Origin: Melastoma dodecandrum
Lineage: Eukaryota; Streptophyta; Magnoliopsida; Myrtales; Melastomataceae
Reading direction: 5' to 3'
DNA: 64,000 bases
Assembly: GCA_029817715.1 (NCBI GenBank)
Contig: JARUPY010000154.1
Span: forward strand, 1,763,501-1,827,500
The notes beneath the pieces were generated by a model, which saw nothing but the letters and a program-made list of their open reading frames with translations, did no database searches and was not told where the DNA came from. Positions 24,331 to 41,918 of the stretch are shown here, piece by piece (the stretch's first letter is position 1; each line of letters opens with the position of its first letter). Made by a program: the position numbers and the translations under genes.

Positions 24331-26547
24331 GAGATAAATGAGAAGACAGTATGTGCATCATTGATCTGGGATGAAATCCTTCTGCTGATCTGATGGATCC
24401 TTGAAAATTTTGACAGCTAAAAAGGTATAACTTTTCTTTGTGACGGAGTTCATTTTCTTAATAATTTGTTATGTAAGATCTGGTAGTTCTGCAGCCTTAT
24501 TTTTCTGTGACGGCGTTTTCCTTGTTTTTATAGGTGGTGTGGGAGGTCAAGAGAAAATCTTGAAAGCTAATTTAGCTTTCACATGATCCTGGGACTTGAC
24601 TGCTTCGGTTTGGTCATTGCCCTTAGGTCGGTGCTTGATGCATGGGGCATTTGAAAAAGTTTCTCTTGACCAATATTAGTCCATCTTACAATTCTATTGT
24701 TATACTTCGTCCAGGGCAGTTGATTTGACTAGGTGGATTTTCTTGCAGTGTCTGGCCTTTTCTTCAATTAAAAGGAAAGTGCATAAACATCTCACCAGCA
24801 ATTTCTTCATGCAACACTTCCAGCCTGCTGCTGTCTTGCTTTTCGCTGAGAAATTGTCAAAGTAAATGTAACACTTTCATGTTCCCCTGTGCAGCTTAAT
24901 TTTAAAAGTCATAATTTAGGTGCTAGTGCATTATTTGCTGATGCATGTTTGGTATGTTATTACACGCAGTGATATATTGTCAAATATCTTGCTAGGGGAT
25001 GGCCTTCTATGCAGACACTTGCCTTGGGACATCATATCATATTTTTTTGGGATGCTCCCTTTCCTAAGAAGACAGTATGTTATCAAGGCCGCACTATTGG
25101 CACTGAGGGTGCACGAATTGCAGGTATTATTTTCTGTTAGCTTTAAAAAAATATAGAACTCATTGATTCTCATAGTTATGCTATTGCCTAGACTTTTTAT
25201 CTTCCCACTTTTATTGCTACTGGTGAATGGAAGGCTAAGATGCTCATAGGGAATGATGAGCTAAGGGATTCACCGATTGGTATGAGGCTTGTGATTCCGC
25301 TTCTTTTTTTGACACTGTTTTTCTGTGTTGACTTTTTGGTTTTAACTAAAAAAGAGTTTGCACATTCTGAAAGACACTTCCTTCTCGTCTTTCTCAAACA
25401 TTGATTTTAGATGTGATGGCTCTATCAAGGTGTCACGTGAAGATCTTTTTGCTGATTGATATTTCTCTTATTTACATGGAATGTATTAGTGCTAGCAAGT
25501 GCTTGTTTGATTTAGTTTAGTGGCATCTCGTTTGGAGCTCAGGATTTTGCGTTCACCAGATTGCATGGTGATGGGAAAATTTTAAATGCAAATTCATGAA
25601 TATTGCTGTGGAAAAGTGTCTCGAGCGATGGATAATTCTCTTCTCGACCTTTACCAGACGAAGAACATTGAGATGTTTTTGTTGGTAGCATGGACTGATA
25701 AATTAGTTCACTCTGACCTTTCTGTCATACTTCATTTCCACCTGTCCGTTTCATTTCATTGCCTTGTGTCTCTCCAAGATTCTACAATAGGATATGCATG
25801 CTTTGCATCTGCGAATCTCACAGTTTTCATCTTAACTAGACCTTTCCCATTTAGGTCCTTGCTGTTTAGAGACCAGTTACCCTTCGAGGAATAGTGGTGC
25901 GTGGTCCAAACAGAAGGAAGAACAGGGAGAAGTGGATAATACAGTTCAAGATGGAAATAAGTTTGCTGAAGGTAAAGAAAAAGATCATTTCCATTGGTTT
26001 CTGGCAATAACAAGACACATTATCAAAGTTTTCTTGCTAGACTTCTTTGAATAGGAAGAGAGACAGCCAGTAGGTCAACCTCCAAAGACCGACCTAAAGA
26101 ACTCTGCATGGTTGAAGCATCTGAAGCGGTCTGCTATTTGCCTTAAACCAGAAAGGCATGTAATTTGATCGAGGGTTCTCAGATTGCAGTGTGTAGTCTT
26201 TGCATTGGGTTTCCAAGATCTGAGGGGCAGTCCACAGAGAGTTCGTCAGTTTTCCTTACCCTGTCGGCAGACAAACGATGGCGACTTCATGTGACTAATG
26301 CTTAAAGTTCTGGGAAATATATGCAAATACGGATCTTGTTTTGGGAAAGACTTTGGGACTTCTGTTAATGTAGATAAGGGATGCCACCGAGCAGCCGAGA
26401 CAAGCACAAATATAATGAATCGTTAATGTCATATCAAAGAGTTAATGTCATCAGCACATGCCATCTGCATGATGCAATGATGTCCACCTACGAGGCACTA
26501 ACTCTAAATTGTCACGCCCTTTCCTAACTGTTTCCGGAAGATGTGCT
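24331..26547. other. Interval between convergent PPR and MED11 genes
   Basis: I find no protein-coding gene. The sequence is T-rich on the plus strand and contains plausible splice sites, so some of it may be a spliced 3' UTR of the PPR gene. That is a guess. Short frames near 24920 and 25586 match no family I know. Confidence 0.45.
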
Positions 26548-26895
26548 TCACTCTGTTTTCAAGTACTCATCTACAGTCTGCTTCAGTCCATCCAGGTGCG
26601 AAAGCACGTATTCCATCTTCTTGACACAGATCTCATTGGCTATTCTGGGACCGTAATCACATTTTTCGAAAGGCCGGTACTCGCAAGCACTTTTGATCTC
26701 ATCCCTGAGCGTCACCTGAATGTCCTTGATCAATTGCATGAATTCGCCGCAGTGGTTGTTGATGAGCTCTTTCCTTGGTCCCAGAGGGCTTGCGAGTTCA
26801 TCCATGACGGCACCTGCTAGCTCAAGAACCTTCACTACTCTCTTCTCTACATTCTGAAGTCGTTGTAGCGACGTGTTCTGGGTTTGTGAATCCAT
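26548..26895 (-). CDS. MED11: Mediator complex subunit 11
   Basis: MED11 is a small subunit of the Mediator head module, which links transcription factors to RNA polymerase II in the nucleus. The single coding exon gives 115 aa, the same length as Arabidopsis MED11 as I recall it. Key blocks are NTSLQRLQNVEKRVVKVLELAG, HCGEFMQLIKDIQVTLRDEIKSACEYRPFEKCDYGPRIANEIC in successive short motifs, and a coiled-coil-like C-terminal helix. The open frame extends upstream to 26976 with other ATGs, but family length and the conserved MDSQTQNTSLQ start favour 26895. A CTCTCAG just upstream (about 26932-26938) looks like the acceptor of a 5'-UTR intron. The gene converges on the PPR gene. Confidence 0.92.
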   Translation of the reverse strand: MDSQTQNTSLQRLQNVEKRVVKVLELAGAVMDELASPLGPRKELINNHCGEFMQLIKDIQVTLRDEIKSACEYRPFEKCDYGPRIANEICVKKMEYVLSHLDGLKQTVDEYLKTE

Positions 26896-28545
26896 GGAAT
26901 TTCTGGGCCTCTTCGAGGGAGAATCCTTCAGCTGAGAGAATCTCAAGTAATCACATACCATCCATGTACACACCAAACAAATAAGGAAGGAAGGAATTCA
27001 AATAGCAAAGTAATTTCCACCAAAGGCTTGTAAAGCACAAACTGAGTAAACAAGAACGCAATATTGCCAGGCCCAGATCAAACTCGAAACGTGGCATACC
27101 ATCAAACTAGACCTCTAGATGGGAACAAACAAGACCGCAAAAAATGAGCTAGGGAATAGCAGGCACCAAGGAACCACAGAGAAAAATTAGGTAGTAAAAT
27201 CAGTAACATGCAGCTAATATACAAAAAACTAGAACATGTACCCCGGAAGCAGAACACCTTCCCCTTAAAACATATGAACTAAACTATTGGAGCTCCCAAA
27301 CATCCAAGAGATTGTGCACTGCCAACAGTTACATTTCAGTTGAAGAAAACTACGCCAACTGCATCATCAGGTCTCACACCCGATGCGTCAGAACATAAAC
27401 AACAGCCCTTCACCCAACAATTCACCAACCAAAAGATCATTCATTCAGCCATTCCAGCATATTGGAACCCAGAACCGTTGGCGTTTCATCAGTGGCTGTC
27501 AACCAATCCCCACTCCCGAGGCAAATCTACCCTTGCTTGTGCACACAAAGGGGCAGAATTTTGCTCGAAACTTTAACCTAGAAAAGTCATAAAAACCAGC
27601 ATTTTTTGTGGGGGCTTCGACAATTGGCAAGCCCTAATCCATAAAAAAACATTGAAAAATACAGAATCACCGTCAGACCCAACCCCATGTCAGCAACACA
27701 GCGCATAAATCCTTCGATATGATTAATTCAAGGGGAAAAGACCCAAGAAGCTAAAGCTAACCCCAAACCCACGGTCCCTTAGACACAGCAAGCAGAGCTA
27801 ACTCCTAATTTCTCAGCCTCCAATTCAAGCTACAGATAGGAATCAACAACTACTCTTAGAGAAAGAGGTCCGTCAACCCATCGGAAGAGAGTGAGAGGAA
27901 AGGAGTCTCAAAAGTGTACCCAAAATGTAAATCGGAATCGATGGTCTCAACCAAAACCAAGACAGAGAAGTAAAAGAAAGGAACCCCCACACCCCTGTCC
28001 GCGTGGGATTATGCAAAATCGAACGAAGGGGATTGGAGCCGGATTCATTTAGGTTGGACGAGGATTCATGATTTTATGCATCCGACGACGACGAGACTGC
28101 GGAAGGTACGGAAAATATTTCATCAAAATAAATTTTAAAATTTAAAATTTATTAAATAATTACTGCATTTGGTTCATTTTAAGACCAGAATTGTTCGACG
28201 TAATGTCATTTACAATTTACGAGTCAAATTTTAGTTTTGGCATCCATCGTTCCGAAAATTAAGAACCATTTGAGATTATAAATTTTAAGTAAACTCAAAA
28301 TACTAGAATATATAAACTTATTAAGAAAAACCCATAAATTTCGGCGCTTGAAAAATAGAATTGGTATTATTTTTATGGAATCGGTTAGTTTAGTCCAACT
28401 CCAACATAATTGGTAATTACATTATAACCGCAAAGAGATTTTAAATATTATTCTATCACAGTTTGACGATCATTGTGCAATTGTAAATTGAAAGCATGTT
28501 TTTAAAAGCAGACAGTGTCTTCATCATCGATACAGTTGAAGTGAA
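26896..28545. other. MED11 5' region and CDC48 3' region
   Basis: 26896 to about 28085 probably holds the MED11 leader (possibly with an intron) and promoter, and 28120-28500 is very AT-rich. I see no other coding sequence. Both flanking genes run on the minus strand. Confidence 0.5.
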
Positions 28546-32997
<4,452 letters not shown>

Positions 32998-33035
32998 TGT
33001 CTGGTGCGGAGACTGAGGGAATGCAAATTCCTCGA

Positions 33036-33067
33036 GGAAGAGGAAGAAGAAGAAGAAGAAGAAGAAG
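33036..33067. repeat. (GAA)n repeat in the CDC48 leader
   Basis: A GAA/GGAA microsatellite that reads as a CTT-rich tract in the CDC48 5' UTR, about 40-70 bases before the start codon. CT-rich leaders are common in highly expressed plant genes. Confidence 0.8.
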
Positions 33068-33152
33068 CAAATCAACCGTGGGGATGCGAAGAAGGGCGAG
33101 AGGCTGTCACGATTGATTGTACTTATAATCGTGGAGACGGCAAAAAGATATA

Positions 33153-33159
33153 CTTTATA
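33153..33159 (-). promoter_or_regulatory. Probable TATA box of CDC48
   Basis: TATAAAG on the minus strand lies about 155 bp upstream of the CDC48 ATG. It would place transcription initiation near 33125, with a leader of about 125 bases. Confidence 0.45.
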
Positions 33160-33789
33160 TTTCCTCCTGTCTTGTTGGAAAAGAAAAGTCTGGTTTAGTT
33201 CTAGTTTTTACTTTATGCTTTTATCTCAGGTAATATTATTACCGCATCCTGTTATATATGGAACTATTAAGGCCAATGAGATCCGTTCACGCAATACATT
33301 GTTATTACGCATTAATTTTAGGTCTTGAATTTGTATTTAAATGCATATACTCTTACAACTTGATTTATTAATTTGTTCAATGCAATTTTCGAAATAAAGT
33401 ACTTAATTTTAAAATTTCTGAATATAATTACGGAATTATAAATTAAGTTTTTCGGAAATTGAATTTTATACTAAAATCGAGTTAACAATTGCATCCATCT
33501 TATTCTGATACACCATGGTGCCAAGCAAAGTCACCGGAGATACTTTGCTTGATTCCCTTCTTAGCACTACTAAAAACATATTTGCACAAGAAGCATTATT
33601 TGAATCTTGAATACTCAGAATGACGTTTTCTTGGGAGTATGTTCAACACGATACATACAGGGGAGGAAGTATAATGAACCAGAATATACAGGCGGGTATG
33701 TGAAGCAATTATCTACCCATTTCATGTGCCGGAGAGGGCACCCCTATTACCAAAATCGGACAAAAGAAACATCATCTTCTGGTATGAGA
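33160..33789. other. CDC48 upstream region and SIG6 3' region
   Basis: AT-rich interval with no coding sequence that I can support. It contains the distal CDC48 promoter and the likely SIG6 3' UTR. Confidence 0.5.
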
Positions 33790-36700
33790 TTAAACAAGCA
33801 AGCGGCTGTATGCGTGAAGCCCTTGGTTACCAAGGCACTGCTTCAGCCTGTATAATGCTCGGTTCTCCAGCCGCCGAACCCTCTCCTTGGTCAGTCCATC
33901 CATGTTTCCAACTTCGGAGAGGGACTTCTGCTGTCCATCCTCCATACCATATCTTAGTTTAATGATCCGCCTCTCTCTTGGGCTCAGGACATTAAGGAGG
34001 TTGCGTGTGTGCCGCCTCATTAGCTGCTTGGCGACACTAACTTCTGGGTCATCTGCAGTGGGGTCAACAACAATCTCCTGCAATAACGGTAGTCTTTGAC
34101 TCGTCATATACTTTTCTCCGCCACGGATAGCACAAACAATTTTATGGACTACAAGCATAACGTGTCAGTCAGATAACAGATGCATGCAGCAGTGTGCAAA
34201 CTACATAATAGAGCGCCAATGTATGAGTGATTCTTCTGCATATATGGAGCTATAGGAGTAAACAAGCACATAACCAGATGGGTAGATCAGATCAGTTTCA
34301 ACGATCAAGATGCTAAACATTTAATCTCAAAGATCCTCTTGGACTTAAATTATGTGAAATCTAATGATATACTGTGTAATTCTCATGAAATCAACTCAGA
34401 ACTACGCATAAATTTGTGACACAAATCTCAAGAAAATTCATTTGAAGCATCTGCAAGAAAGGCTGCCGAAACATTTTCTGCATTACTTTCCCGCTTTCTA
34501 TTGTGAACAAGGGATGACAAAATAGAGCCCAGTACTATGATCGATTAGAAATAATATTGAGTTACCAAAAAATCCAAGTTGAATTTTGGTCATGTGCTTT
34601 TGTTGATTCATCAGATAAAACAGACAGAAGATGAAAGCAAACAAGAAGCCCTTGCCTGATAAGTGGTCTCTTGGTCTGTCCACACGGTTTGCTGCATTGA
34701 GATGGGTGTTCTGGCTGCGAATAGCAAGTTTTCCAACTTATTAACTGTAATCCCTACACGTTTCGCTATTGCTTCTTTGGTAGGATGTGGATCCCCTTCT
34801 TGGATGCAACACCTCTTCGCTTCTGCTACCTTGCTCAGTAATGCATAGAAGCTTTCCTGCAAATGGAACGCTGCCTTAGGATCATCAAATCAGCCTGTTC
34901 AAATAGCATCATTGCCACCCGAATTGAATAACCAGTTAAAACTGCTTTTAAGACCATAAACAGTTGGTATAACAAATTTGATAATTGCAAATGTGTTTTA
35001 TTAAAAAATACATGGGATGAAAATATGCACAAACTAGGTCCTAAATTAATCATCTACATGAAAATAATAACAATAAGAGAGAACAGAAAAGTTTCTAGTG
35101 TACCGGAAGTCGAATTGTCCTTGAATGTTGAAATATGGCCTTTCTTATTGTTTGTCTAATCCACCAGTAAGCATAGCTAGCAAATCGACAGCCAGCTTGT
35201 GGCTTGAACTTCTCGATGCTCCTCATTAGACCCATACTTCCTTCCTATACCAAGTAAAAATAAGTTATTTGTAAATACAAGAATTCAATACCTCGACCGT
35301 CTTTGCAAAGCTCTTAGTGACACAGTCACACAACAATAACTAGGCATCATCTGCATTTAATCCAGTCCTTATGATAATATACTTGAGCATTCGTCTTTTA
35401 CTATCCTTACCTGCAACAAATCTTGAAGGCCCATTCCTCGACCCTGATATAATTTAGCAACGTGAACCACCATGCGCAAATTAGCCAAGACCAACTTTTC
35501 TCGACATCGATGACCATGATTAAGCTGTGATTGCAGATTTGTACAAGGGATACCAACAGCTTCAGCCCACTCAATCAAGGTGGGCTCATGACCAGACTCA
35601 GATTGAATCCTGTTTTTCACTTGTTCTAACTTCATAGTATCCTGAAATGTAACTCTATCAAACATAGAGTTGAGACAATGAATTGTTTGCTAGTAATATT
35701 CTGTCATTCAAAATATTTTTCACCTGAACTTGCTGAATCAGTTTTGACTCCTCAGCCGCTGTCAATAACTGTCTAGTTTCAGATCCCCGTAAAAATAGTC
35801 GAAGTAGACCATCCGAGTCAACAGCATTGCTCAACATTTTCTCTGGTGATTTTCTTCTGGGGATGGGCTCGGGAAGAGGGATATTCGGTTCTGACACCTT
35901 TCTTCTCTTAGATCTCCTCTCAAGCTTACGTGTTGACCTCACAGCTTTCACTTCATCAGCTACAGAATCAAGCACTCCCTCTGTATCGCCTCTGAAATAA
36001 CCAGGAAAATCAGGATCAGTGAAGATATCACCCAAGAAAATACTAGTCGCAGCTAGAAGTACAAGTAGCAGTGATAACAAACCGAGGAGAAAGACGCGGA
36101 GCATCAAGCCTCCGCTGATCAACTAACAAGTCCACAATCGACGCCACTTCTATAGAAGCTGACAACGCTTGCTTTGCAAGCGAGACCACATCGTTCAACT
36201 TATCATCCAGAAGCTTTTCCACATCAGTCTCAACAGAATGCGTCATCATGGACCAACTGTCCTTCATTTCGGGGGACGAATCTCTAGCAGATAAATCCAC
36301 ATAAAGTATCCTTATCAATACCTTCAATGGCTCAATGAGAATTTCCATTACGAGCCAACTCAGAGAGCATGAACCTTACAGTTTCCACAATCTTTCAAAA
36401 TCCTCGAGGGTGTTAGCATCCTCGATCGTGAGCCCCCTCTCCATGCCTTTCCCATATCTCATCATTTTCTGGTACAAGCAAAACAGAAGATACATCATCA
36501 CATCTTCCCACGTAAACTTTAACGCTGGCGACAACAGCAGCAAAATGAAGTCCAACAAATCAAATCACACTAACATGGAACAATGAATCATCATCCGAGG
36601 AGTCGAAAAGCAGCGATTTGTCCGATTCTTGCAGCTCCTGTGCAGGAAGTGATACCGAAACACTCCGGACTACTGAACTCACAGGCACTGAGGGAACCAC

Positions 36701-36942
36701 AGCTCGATCATGAACCAGGAACAACACTGAAAAATAAAAAAGAGACCAAATTAGTTAACTTCGGCAACAAACCGGTATAACTAACTCAAGAAACTGACCC
36801 AAATCTACATTTCCCAAGAAATTGCGGGTGAACAGTTAGTGTTACCTTGAGAGGAAGTGGAAGGAGGGGGAGTGCGAGTTCTGGGGAGGAGCCAAGGAGG
36901 GAAGGGAGGAGTGGAAGAGAGCAAGTTCCTCGTCGCCTCCAT
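33790..36942 (-). CDS. SIG6: Plastid RNA polymerase sigma factor SIG6
   Basis: SIG6 is a nuclear-encoded sigma-70 factor that directs the plastid-encoded RNA polymerase to early photosynthesis-gene promoters. Nine exons in transcript order: 36846-36942, 36575-36726, 36380-36468, 36083-36358, 35724-35991, 35411-35641, 35104-35244, 34656-34856, 33790-34077. Phases fit throughout, giving 580 aa. It begins [10 protein letters not shown], the SIG6 start, followed by a Ser/Pro-rich transit peptide. The middle is divergent (AKQALSAS is recognisable). Region 2 has [28 protein letters not shown] and the [12 protein letters not shown] core-binding/-10 segment. Region 4 has [15 protein letters not shown] and [14 protein letters not shown]; Arabidopsis SIG6, from memory, has a Gln at the second Arg of VRRLE. 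Intron 8 (34078-34655) starts with GC instead of GT. Confidence 0.95.
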
Positions 36943-37910
36943 TTCTGCGAACAGGGAAACAAGAAAGCAAAAGGACGCAAACTTTGAGGCCGATAAGGTG
37001 GGATTGACCGACTGAATCTTCTGGGTTATGGGAAGGAAGGGAAAAGGAGACGAGGATAGGACGGTCGGATGAAATGAAGCTTGAAGATAAAACAAAGAGG
37101 AGCAATCAAATGGATATCTTAGGTTGTCTTCTTGGGCTCCGTCTTCTTTGCCTTCTCAACCCACATCGGTTTTTCCGGCCCATGATTCCGGGCTTGTGTT
37201 TCCGTATTTCTTTTAAAAGAAAAATGAGGCGAAAAGGTGGTAAAAGAAGAAACGGACAACACATGAAATAACTTATTCGAAAATATATTTAACAAAATGG
37301 GATAATTAATTTCAAAACTAGTTAAATAATGTTATAAAATCCAAGTTATAATATTTTCTCGATTAAATCGTAATAAAACTTTGAAAAAATCACGATGTTT
37401 TTCTCCTCCCATTTTCCTTCTTCCTCGTCTAAGTACAACCATGATAATTCAAAGCGTAACTCGCTCATCTTACTCAAACTCGAAATGTTTAACTTTCGAT
37501 GAATTCAAATTCAAAACCTTGTTTTGGAGAGAGCTGTATGTTGTAGAACCTTAACATGCCGGTACGTATAGAAAATTGGTGATGAAGGCTTGGTGCTGCA
37601 GCCTCAAACCAAGCACTAACATTGGCGACAGTAACTTCACTTCAGTCTGAATACATTATCCAATTGCAGACACATTTCAGTGTCCGTGGCAACCAAAATT
37701 TGCAAACTTTCCTTCCATTGTACATATGCCTCGATGAAAACAAGGTATGCTTTTCCCTGATTATTTAGTTGACTGGCTTCTCCTGAATCCATTCCAACAA
37801 GCAGCACTCGGACACTTTCTAACAAATCTAAAACAAATGTACCTTTCATGTTCCTTTCTGCCGATGCGTCGGTAGATATATGCATATCTTACTTTTAACC
37901 AACTTGACGA
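36943..37910. other. SIG6 promoter and RLCK 3' region
   Basis: I see no supportable gene. A minus-strand frame at 37637-37885 lies in what should be the 3' UTR of the kinase and matches nothing I know. Confidence 0.5.
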
Positions 37911-39926
37911 CTAAGGCATTCCAGTCCTCATCTCGCCTGAATGGTCCATGATCCTGTTCACCATTTCCAGCACCTCGCTCATCATTGGACGTGATTTTCG
38001 GTTCTTCACAAGGCACCGGTTAGCCACCGTGGAGAGCTTGTACACAGACTTAAGTGAGCATTTCCCTTCGAGTCTCGGATCAACTATTGTCTTAAATTTC
38101 TTTGCATCTGATAAATAAGGTTTCACCCAATCCAAAAGCTTCTGCTCAGACTTAGGCCGATTACGATCCAGAGGGCGCCGACCTGTGATGAGTTCGTACA
38201 GGAAAACACCATAGCTCCAGACATCATTCTTGGAGGTGAGACGCCCAGTGTGTAAATACTCTGGGGAGGCATAGCCCATCGTTCCAACAACCTGGTCAAG
38301 ATGCGTGATGAAATCCAACATCAAACTAAATTCACGACAAAGATCAGGACAAAGGTGCCCAACTAACTGGCACGACACACCAACACAAGCGAATCTCTAA
38401 CTTAGTCATATTGCAATGGCTTCCTAGCTAGGGGTACAAATTAACTTGTTAAAAAGTAGAAATTCGAACTTACTGCAGTCGATACATGGGTTAATCCTTC
38501 TGGAGGTCCCAGCCTCGCCAAGCCAAAGTCTGAGAGCTTCGCATTCCATTGCTCGTCCAGCAAAATATTGGAGGACTTGAAATCCCTGAAGATTATCTGT
38601 CGAAGAATCATTGGGTTAGGCATGGGAACAAAGCCTTACAACTCCAACATGGAACTAGCAAATATTTGTTCATTAGGAGGCTGGCTGCAAGGCCGCACAA
38701 TTTTAGTTAAAAGTGACTGAATTGATAGTAGAGAACCTGAAAATCCATCTGTTCATGCAAGTACGTCAAGCCACGAGCAGTGTCTTGCGCTATCCTCAAT
38801 CTCATGGCCCACGGAAGTGGTGTATTGGTGCGGGATGATAAATGATCGTCCACACTTCCGTTAACCATGTACTCATAAACTAAAAGCCTTTGGATTCCTC
38901 GTTCGTCATCCTCAGCACAGTAGCCAAGAAGCTTGACAAGGTTTGGGTGCTCGACCACACCGAGTAAATTTACTTCCGTCACCCATTCCTTATGCCCCTG
39001 CAGACGAATTGATATCAAAGAACAATGAAAACTTACTATCCTTACAAGGATATGCCACAAAATACACGTAGTCTTTAACTGTTTGTAGCTTTAATCTGGC
39101 TTCAATACCTGATTTCGAAAGGAGAGGAAAATGGGATAGCCCAATAACTCAATAATGTTTCAATCAGATATCATGTTGAGTGTGTCACAAGCTTTTAATC
39201 TATACTGGCCACTTACAACATAAATCTATTGGTAACTCAATGAGCAGTAATGGAGTAAAAATTAAATATGATACTCCAACAATACCGAAGCTTTTATCTC
39301 ACTAGGTAGGGTCAGATATAGAGATCATCTATCGACATAGTGCTTTCTCTCCAGTAAAACATGAATAATATGTCATATCCGACGAAAACCTGAAGCAAAT
39401 GGGAAGCAACCAGGAAAGAATGGCCAAAGTTGCTTTCACGACTAGTTATATCCAGGTATACTATTCATCTTCACACCTACCAATATGTTGTGAAAGGAAA
39501 AGTACATGTAACTAAGCTACTCCTGATATACTTTACCTGCATCCCTTTTTTGCTGAGCTGTTTGATGGCCACTTTGGTCTTATGGGATGGATCTTCCAAA
39601 CTCTTAATAAAACCCTTGTAAACAAACCCGAATCCGCCTTCTCCGATCATTATTGACCGGCTGAAGTTCCTCGTAGCCGACTTGAGCTCGGATACCGTGA
39701 AAACTCTCAGGTTGCTCGGCCTCTGCAGAAGAGCTGGCAAGGGACTCCTCCTCCTAACAGACTCCGTACCCGCATCCGACACGTTCCTGGAGCTCGTTTC
39801 AGAAACCGTTTTCCTTGAATCTAAATCTGTAAATTGAGAACTCCCTGACAGATTCGAACCCGATGTTGGCGTTGGCTTTTTGACGCCATCCCTCTTGTCG
39901 ACACTCCAGAACGAGAAACACCTCAT
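37911..39926 (-). CDS. Receptor-like cytoplasmic kinase, PBL19/PCRK type (RLCK VII)
   Basis: These kinases relay signals from surface immune receptors to MAP-kinase and salicylic-acid responses at the plasma membrane. Four exons in transcript order: 39537-39926, 38737-38997, 38474-38596, 37911-38291; in phase, 384 aa. MRCFSF has no Gly2 for myristoylation, but a Cys could be palmitoylated. The kinase domain spans about residues 95-370. It has the glycine loop [11 protein letters not shown], catalytic Lys in VAIKQL, the subfamily signature [10 protein letters not shown]...[18 protein letters not shown], an RD-type loop [25 protein letters not shown] and [10 protein letters not shown]. An upstream in-frame ATG at 40013 would add 29 residues. 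I prefer 39926, because family members start with M(K/R)CF. Confidence 0.93.
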
Positions 39927-40380
39927 TGCTTTCCGGAAACTGCAGATCACCTTCATCATCCCCAACAACACGATAATCCGGGTGACTTCAATCACAGACA
40001 GGAACAAAAGCACCTCGTAATCCTCAACAACCCCAATTAGGAGCAGTCAATGGCTATCTACTTGCCTTTCCTTTCCCTAGTCAAGGCTATTTTTCAAAGA
40101 CCCTGGACGCCAATGGGTCACACCTTCCGGCTGTTAAAATGACACTCTTTTCCCACAACGAACCAGATCAACCTACAGAAACCCTTCAAATTCCAGGCGG
40201 AAAAGTGATCGCAAGCATAGTTGCCAGTAAGACCACGCAAAGGCAGTTGAATCCCCAAAAGAAACAAATACCCAACAAGGATCAAGGCTAAAACTTCCCA
40301 GGGGACTAACAAAGAACTCGCCTTTTTCAGCAGCTCGCCTAGAACCACCACCTTCTTCCCCGGAAGTGGAAGTCGTGGGA

Positions 40381-40386
40381 TTTATA
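40381..40386 (-). promoter_or_regulatory. Probable TATA box of the RLCK gene
   Basis: TATAAA on the minus strand, about 455 bp before the chosen ATG. This implies a long leader (about 420 bases), possibly with an intron. Confidence 0.4.
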
Positions 40387-41918
40387 GAGGAAAAAAAATG
40401 GTAGGGGCTTTTCGGTTTGTGAAGAAGAAATCGCCCAACAAGGCAGCCAGCCTTCTGTGGGGAAGGAGACTTCGGAAGAAGTCAATTTTCCGTCCCGACA
40501 GGACTAAATCTGACGTCGGACCAACGTTAACGCGACGACGACTGCAAACATACGGCCCATGTTCAGTTTCATAGGGCGGACTGTGTACTCCCCTGTTTTT
40601 TAGAAGTGCAGAATTGACTTGGTTTTAGGACGAGATTAATGCATGGTCCCCAATTTCCACAGATATACTTAGTCAGCCCCGTCCAAGCCTCCTGTTTTGT
40701 CGAAGTCCTTGGATCCGAAACTCCCCCTGGCAACAACAGCGGTGTGATGAATGGAGATGATTTCAGGGAGACAATGTGATATGCCACTGGTTACGCAGCT
40801 CATCGGCAGTTGGCTCTCGCAAATAGCCTATATATCACTCAACCTGCGGATCTGCATAAATGATGCCTACACATAGTGAATACTCGTAATTGGATTGATG
40901 CGAGTTGTTCCTGCATCTACAGGTGTAGAAAGCATTGACAATTGAGCAGTCGTGGAGAATACTGAGCACTACTTCGATCGAGACATATTCACGATCATCA
41001 AACTTTCTGACCGGGCGATCCCTCACGGAGGTCGTGTCACGAACCGGAACCAGGTTGGGGTTGCTCGGCGGATGAAGAAGTGAAAAACGACCTCAGGGAG
41101 CTCGGTGGGGAGTGTGATGCCCCCTGTGTCTTGACCTGAGGGAGCTCGGCCGTTCCAAGACTGCTGTCCTTAATGAGAAAGCTGCACCCTGTGTCTGGAC
41201 CAGCATTGATTTGGTAACTAAATTAGCATTTAGATCAACCCACTAAATTAATTACGCGACATCGCCGTGTAAATAACAAAAGCGTGGCTAATCGGATCAT
41301 GATGATGTGAAGGGCCTTTGGGTGAGAAGTCAAAAAGGTTTCCTTTTCCTCTTCTCCTCTTTTACCTCTTTCCTTTTACTCCCCCTCTCTTTTATTTATT
41401 AATTTATTGTGAACTGGTTTCCATTATATATTTTTTATTTTCAAACAGTCCACCCATCTCTCTCTCCGACGCCCTCTTGAATAGGGTCAGTCTCTTCCTT
41501 GATGCTACTGCTGCTGCTTGCGTTGTTCTGGGCTTGATCTTGTATGTTTTCGTGTGATTTTGTTTCTTTTGTTGTTTCTCCGTGATTTTAGTGTGATTTT
41601 GATCTTGTGTGTTTTAGTGTCAGTCTCTTCCTTGATGCTGTTGTATGTTTTAGTGTGATTTTGTTTCCGTTTGGTTTTGAGCGGGTTTTGGTCTTCTGGT
41701 TGATCTTCCTTGACTCGTTTCGGAGTTTCTGTTTTTCTTAGGCGTTACCTTGTCTTGAGCCTTCCTTCGGTGGCGTAGGATGTGATCCGAGTATGTTTTT
41801 CAGCTGGGGGGGAAACTGTCCCCAGCTGCTCTTGTTGTTCGATTAGCCTTGCGAATTTGATCTAGGTGGCTGTCATGCATATTGCATGATCTCGTAACGA
41901 GCTGGATAGGGCACTGGC
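40387..41918. other. Divergent promoter region, RLCK and TRF-like genes
   Basis: No coding sequence is seen. 41460-41700 contains a CT-rich stretch and an imperfect internal duplication (GTCAGTCTCTTCCTTGATGC near 41486 and again near 41620). It probably includes the 5' UTR and a leader intron of the TRF-like gene. Confidence 0.45.

Noticed and set aside
26896..26976. N-terminal extension of MED11 from an upstream ATG
   Set aside because: It would add 27 residues not found in the family and overlaps a likely 5'-UTR acceptor site.
37637..37885. 82-aa minus-strand frame downstream of the RLCK gene
   Set aside because: It lies in the probable 3' UTR and matches no family I know.
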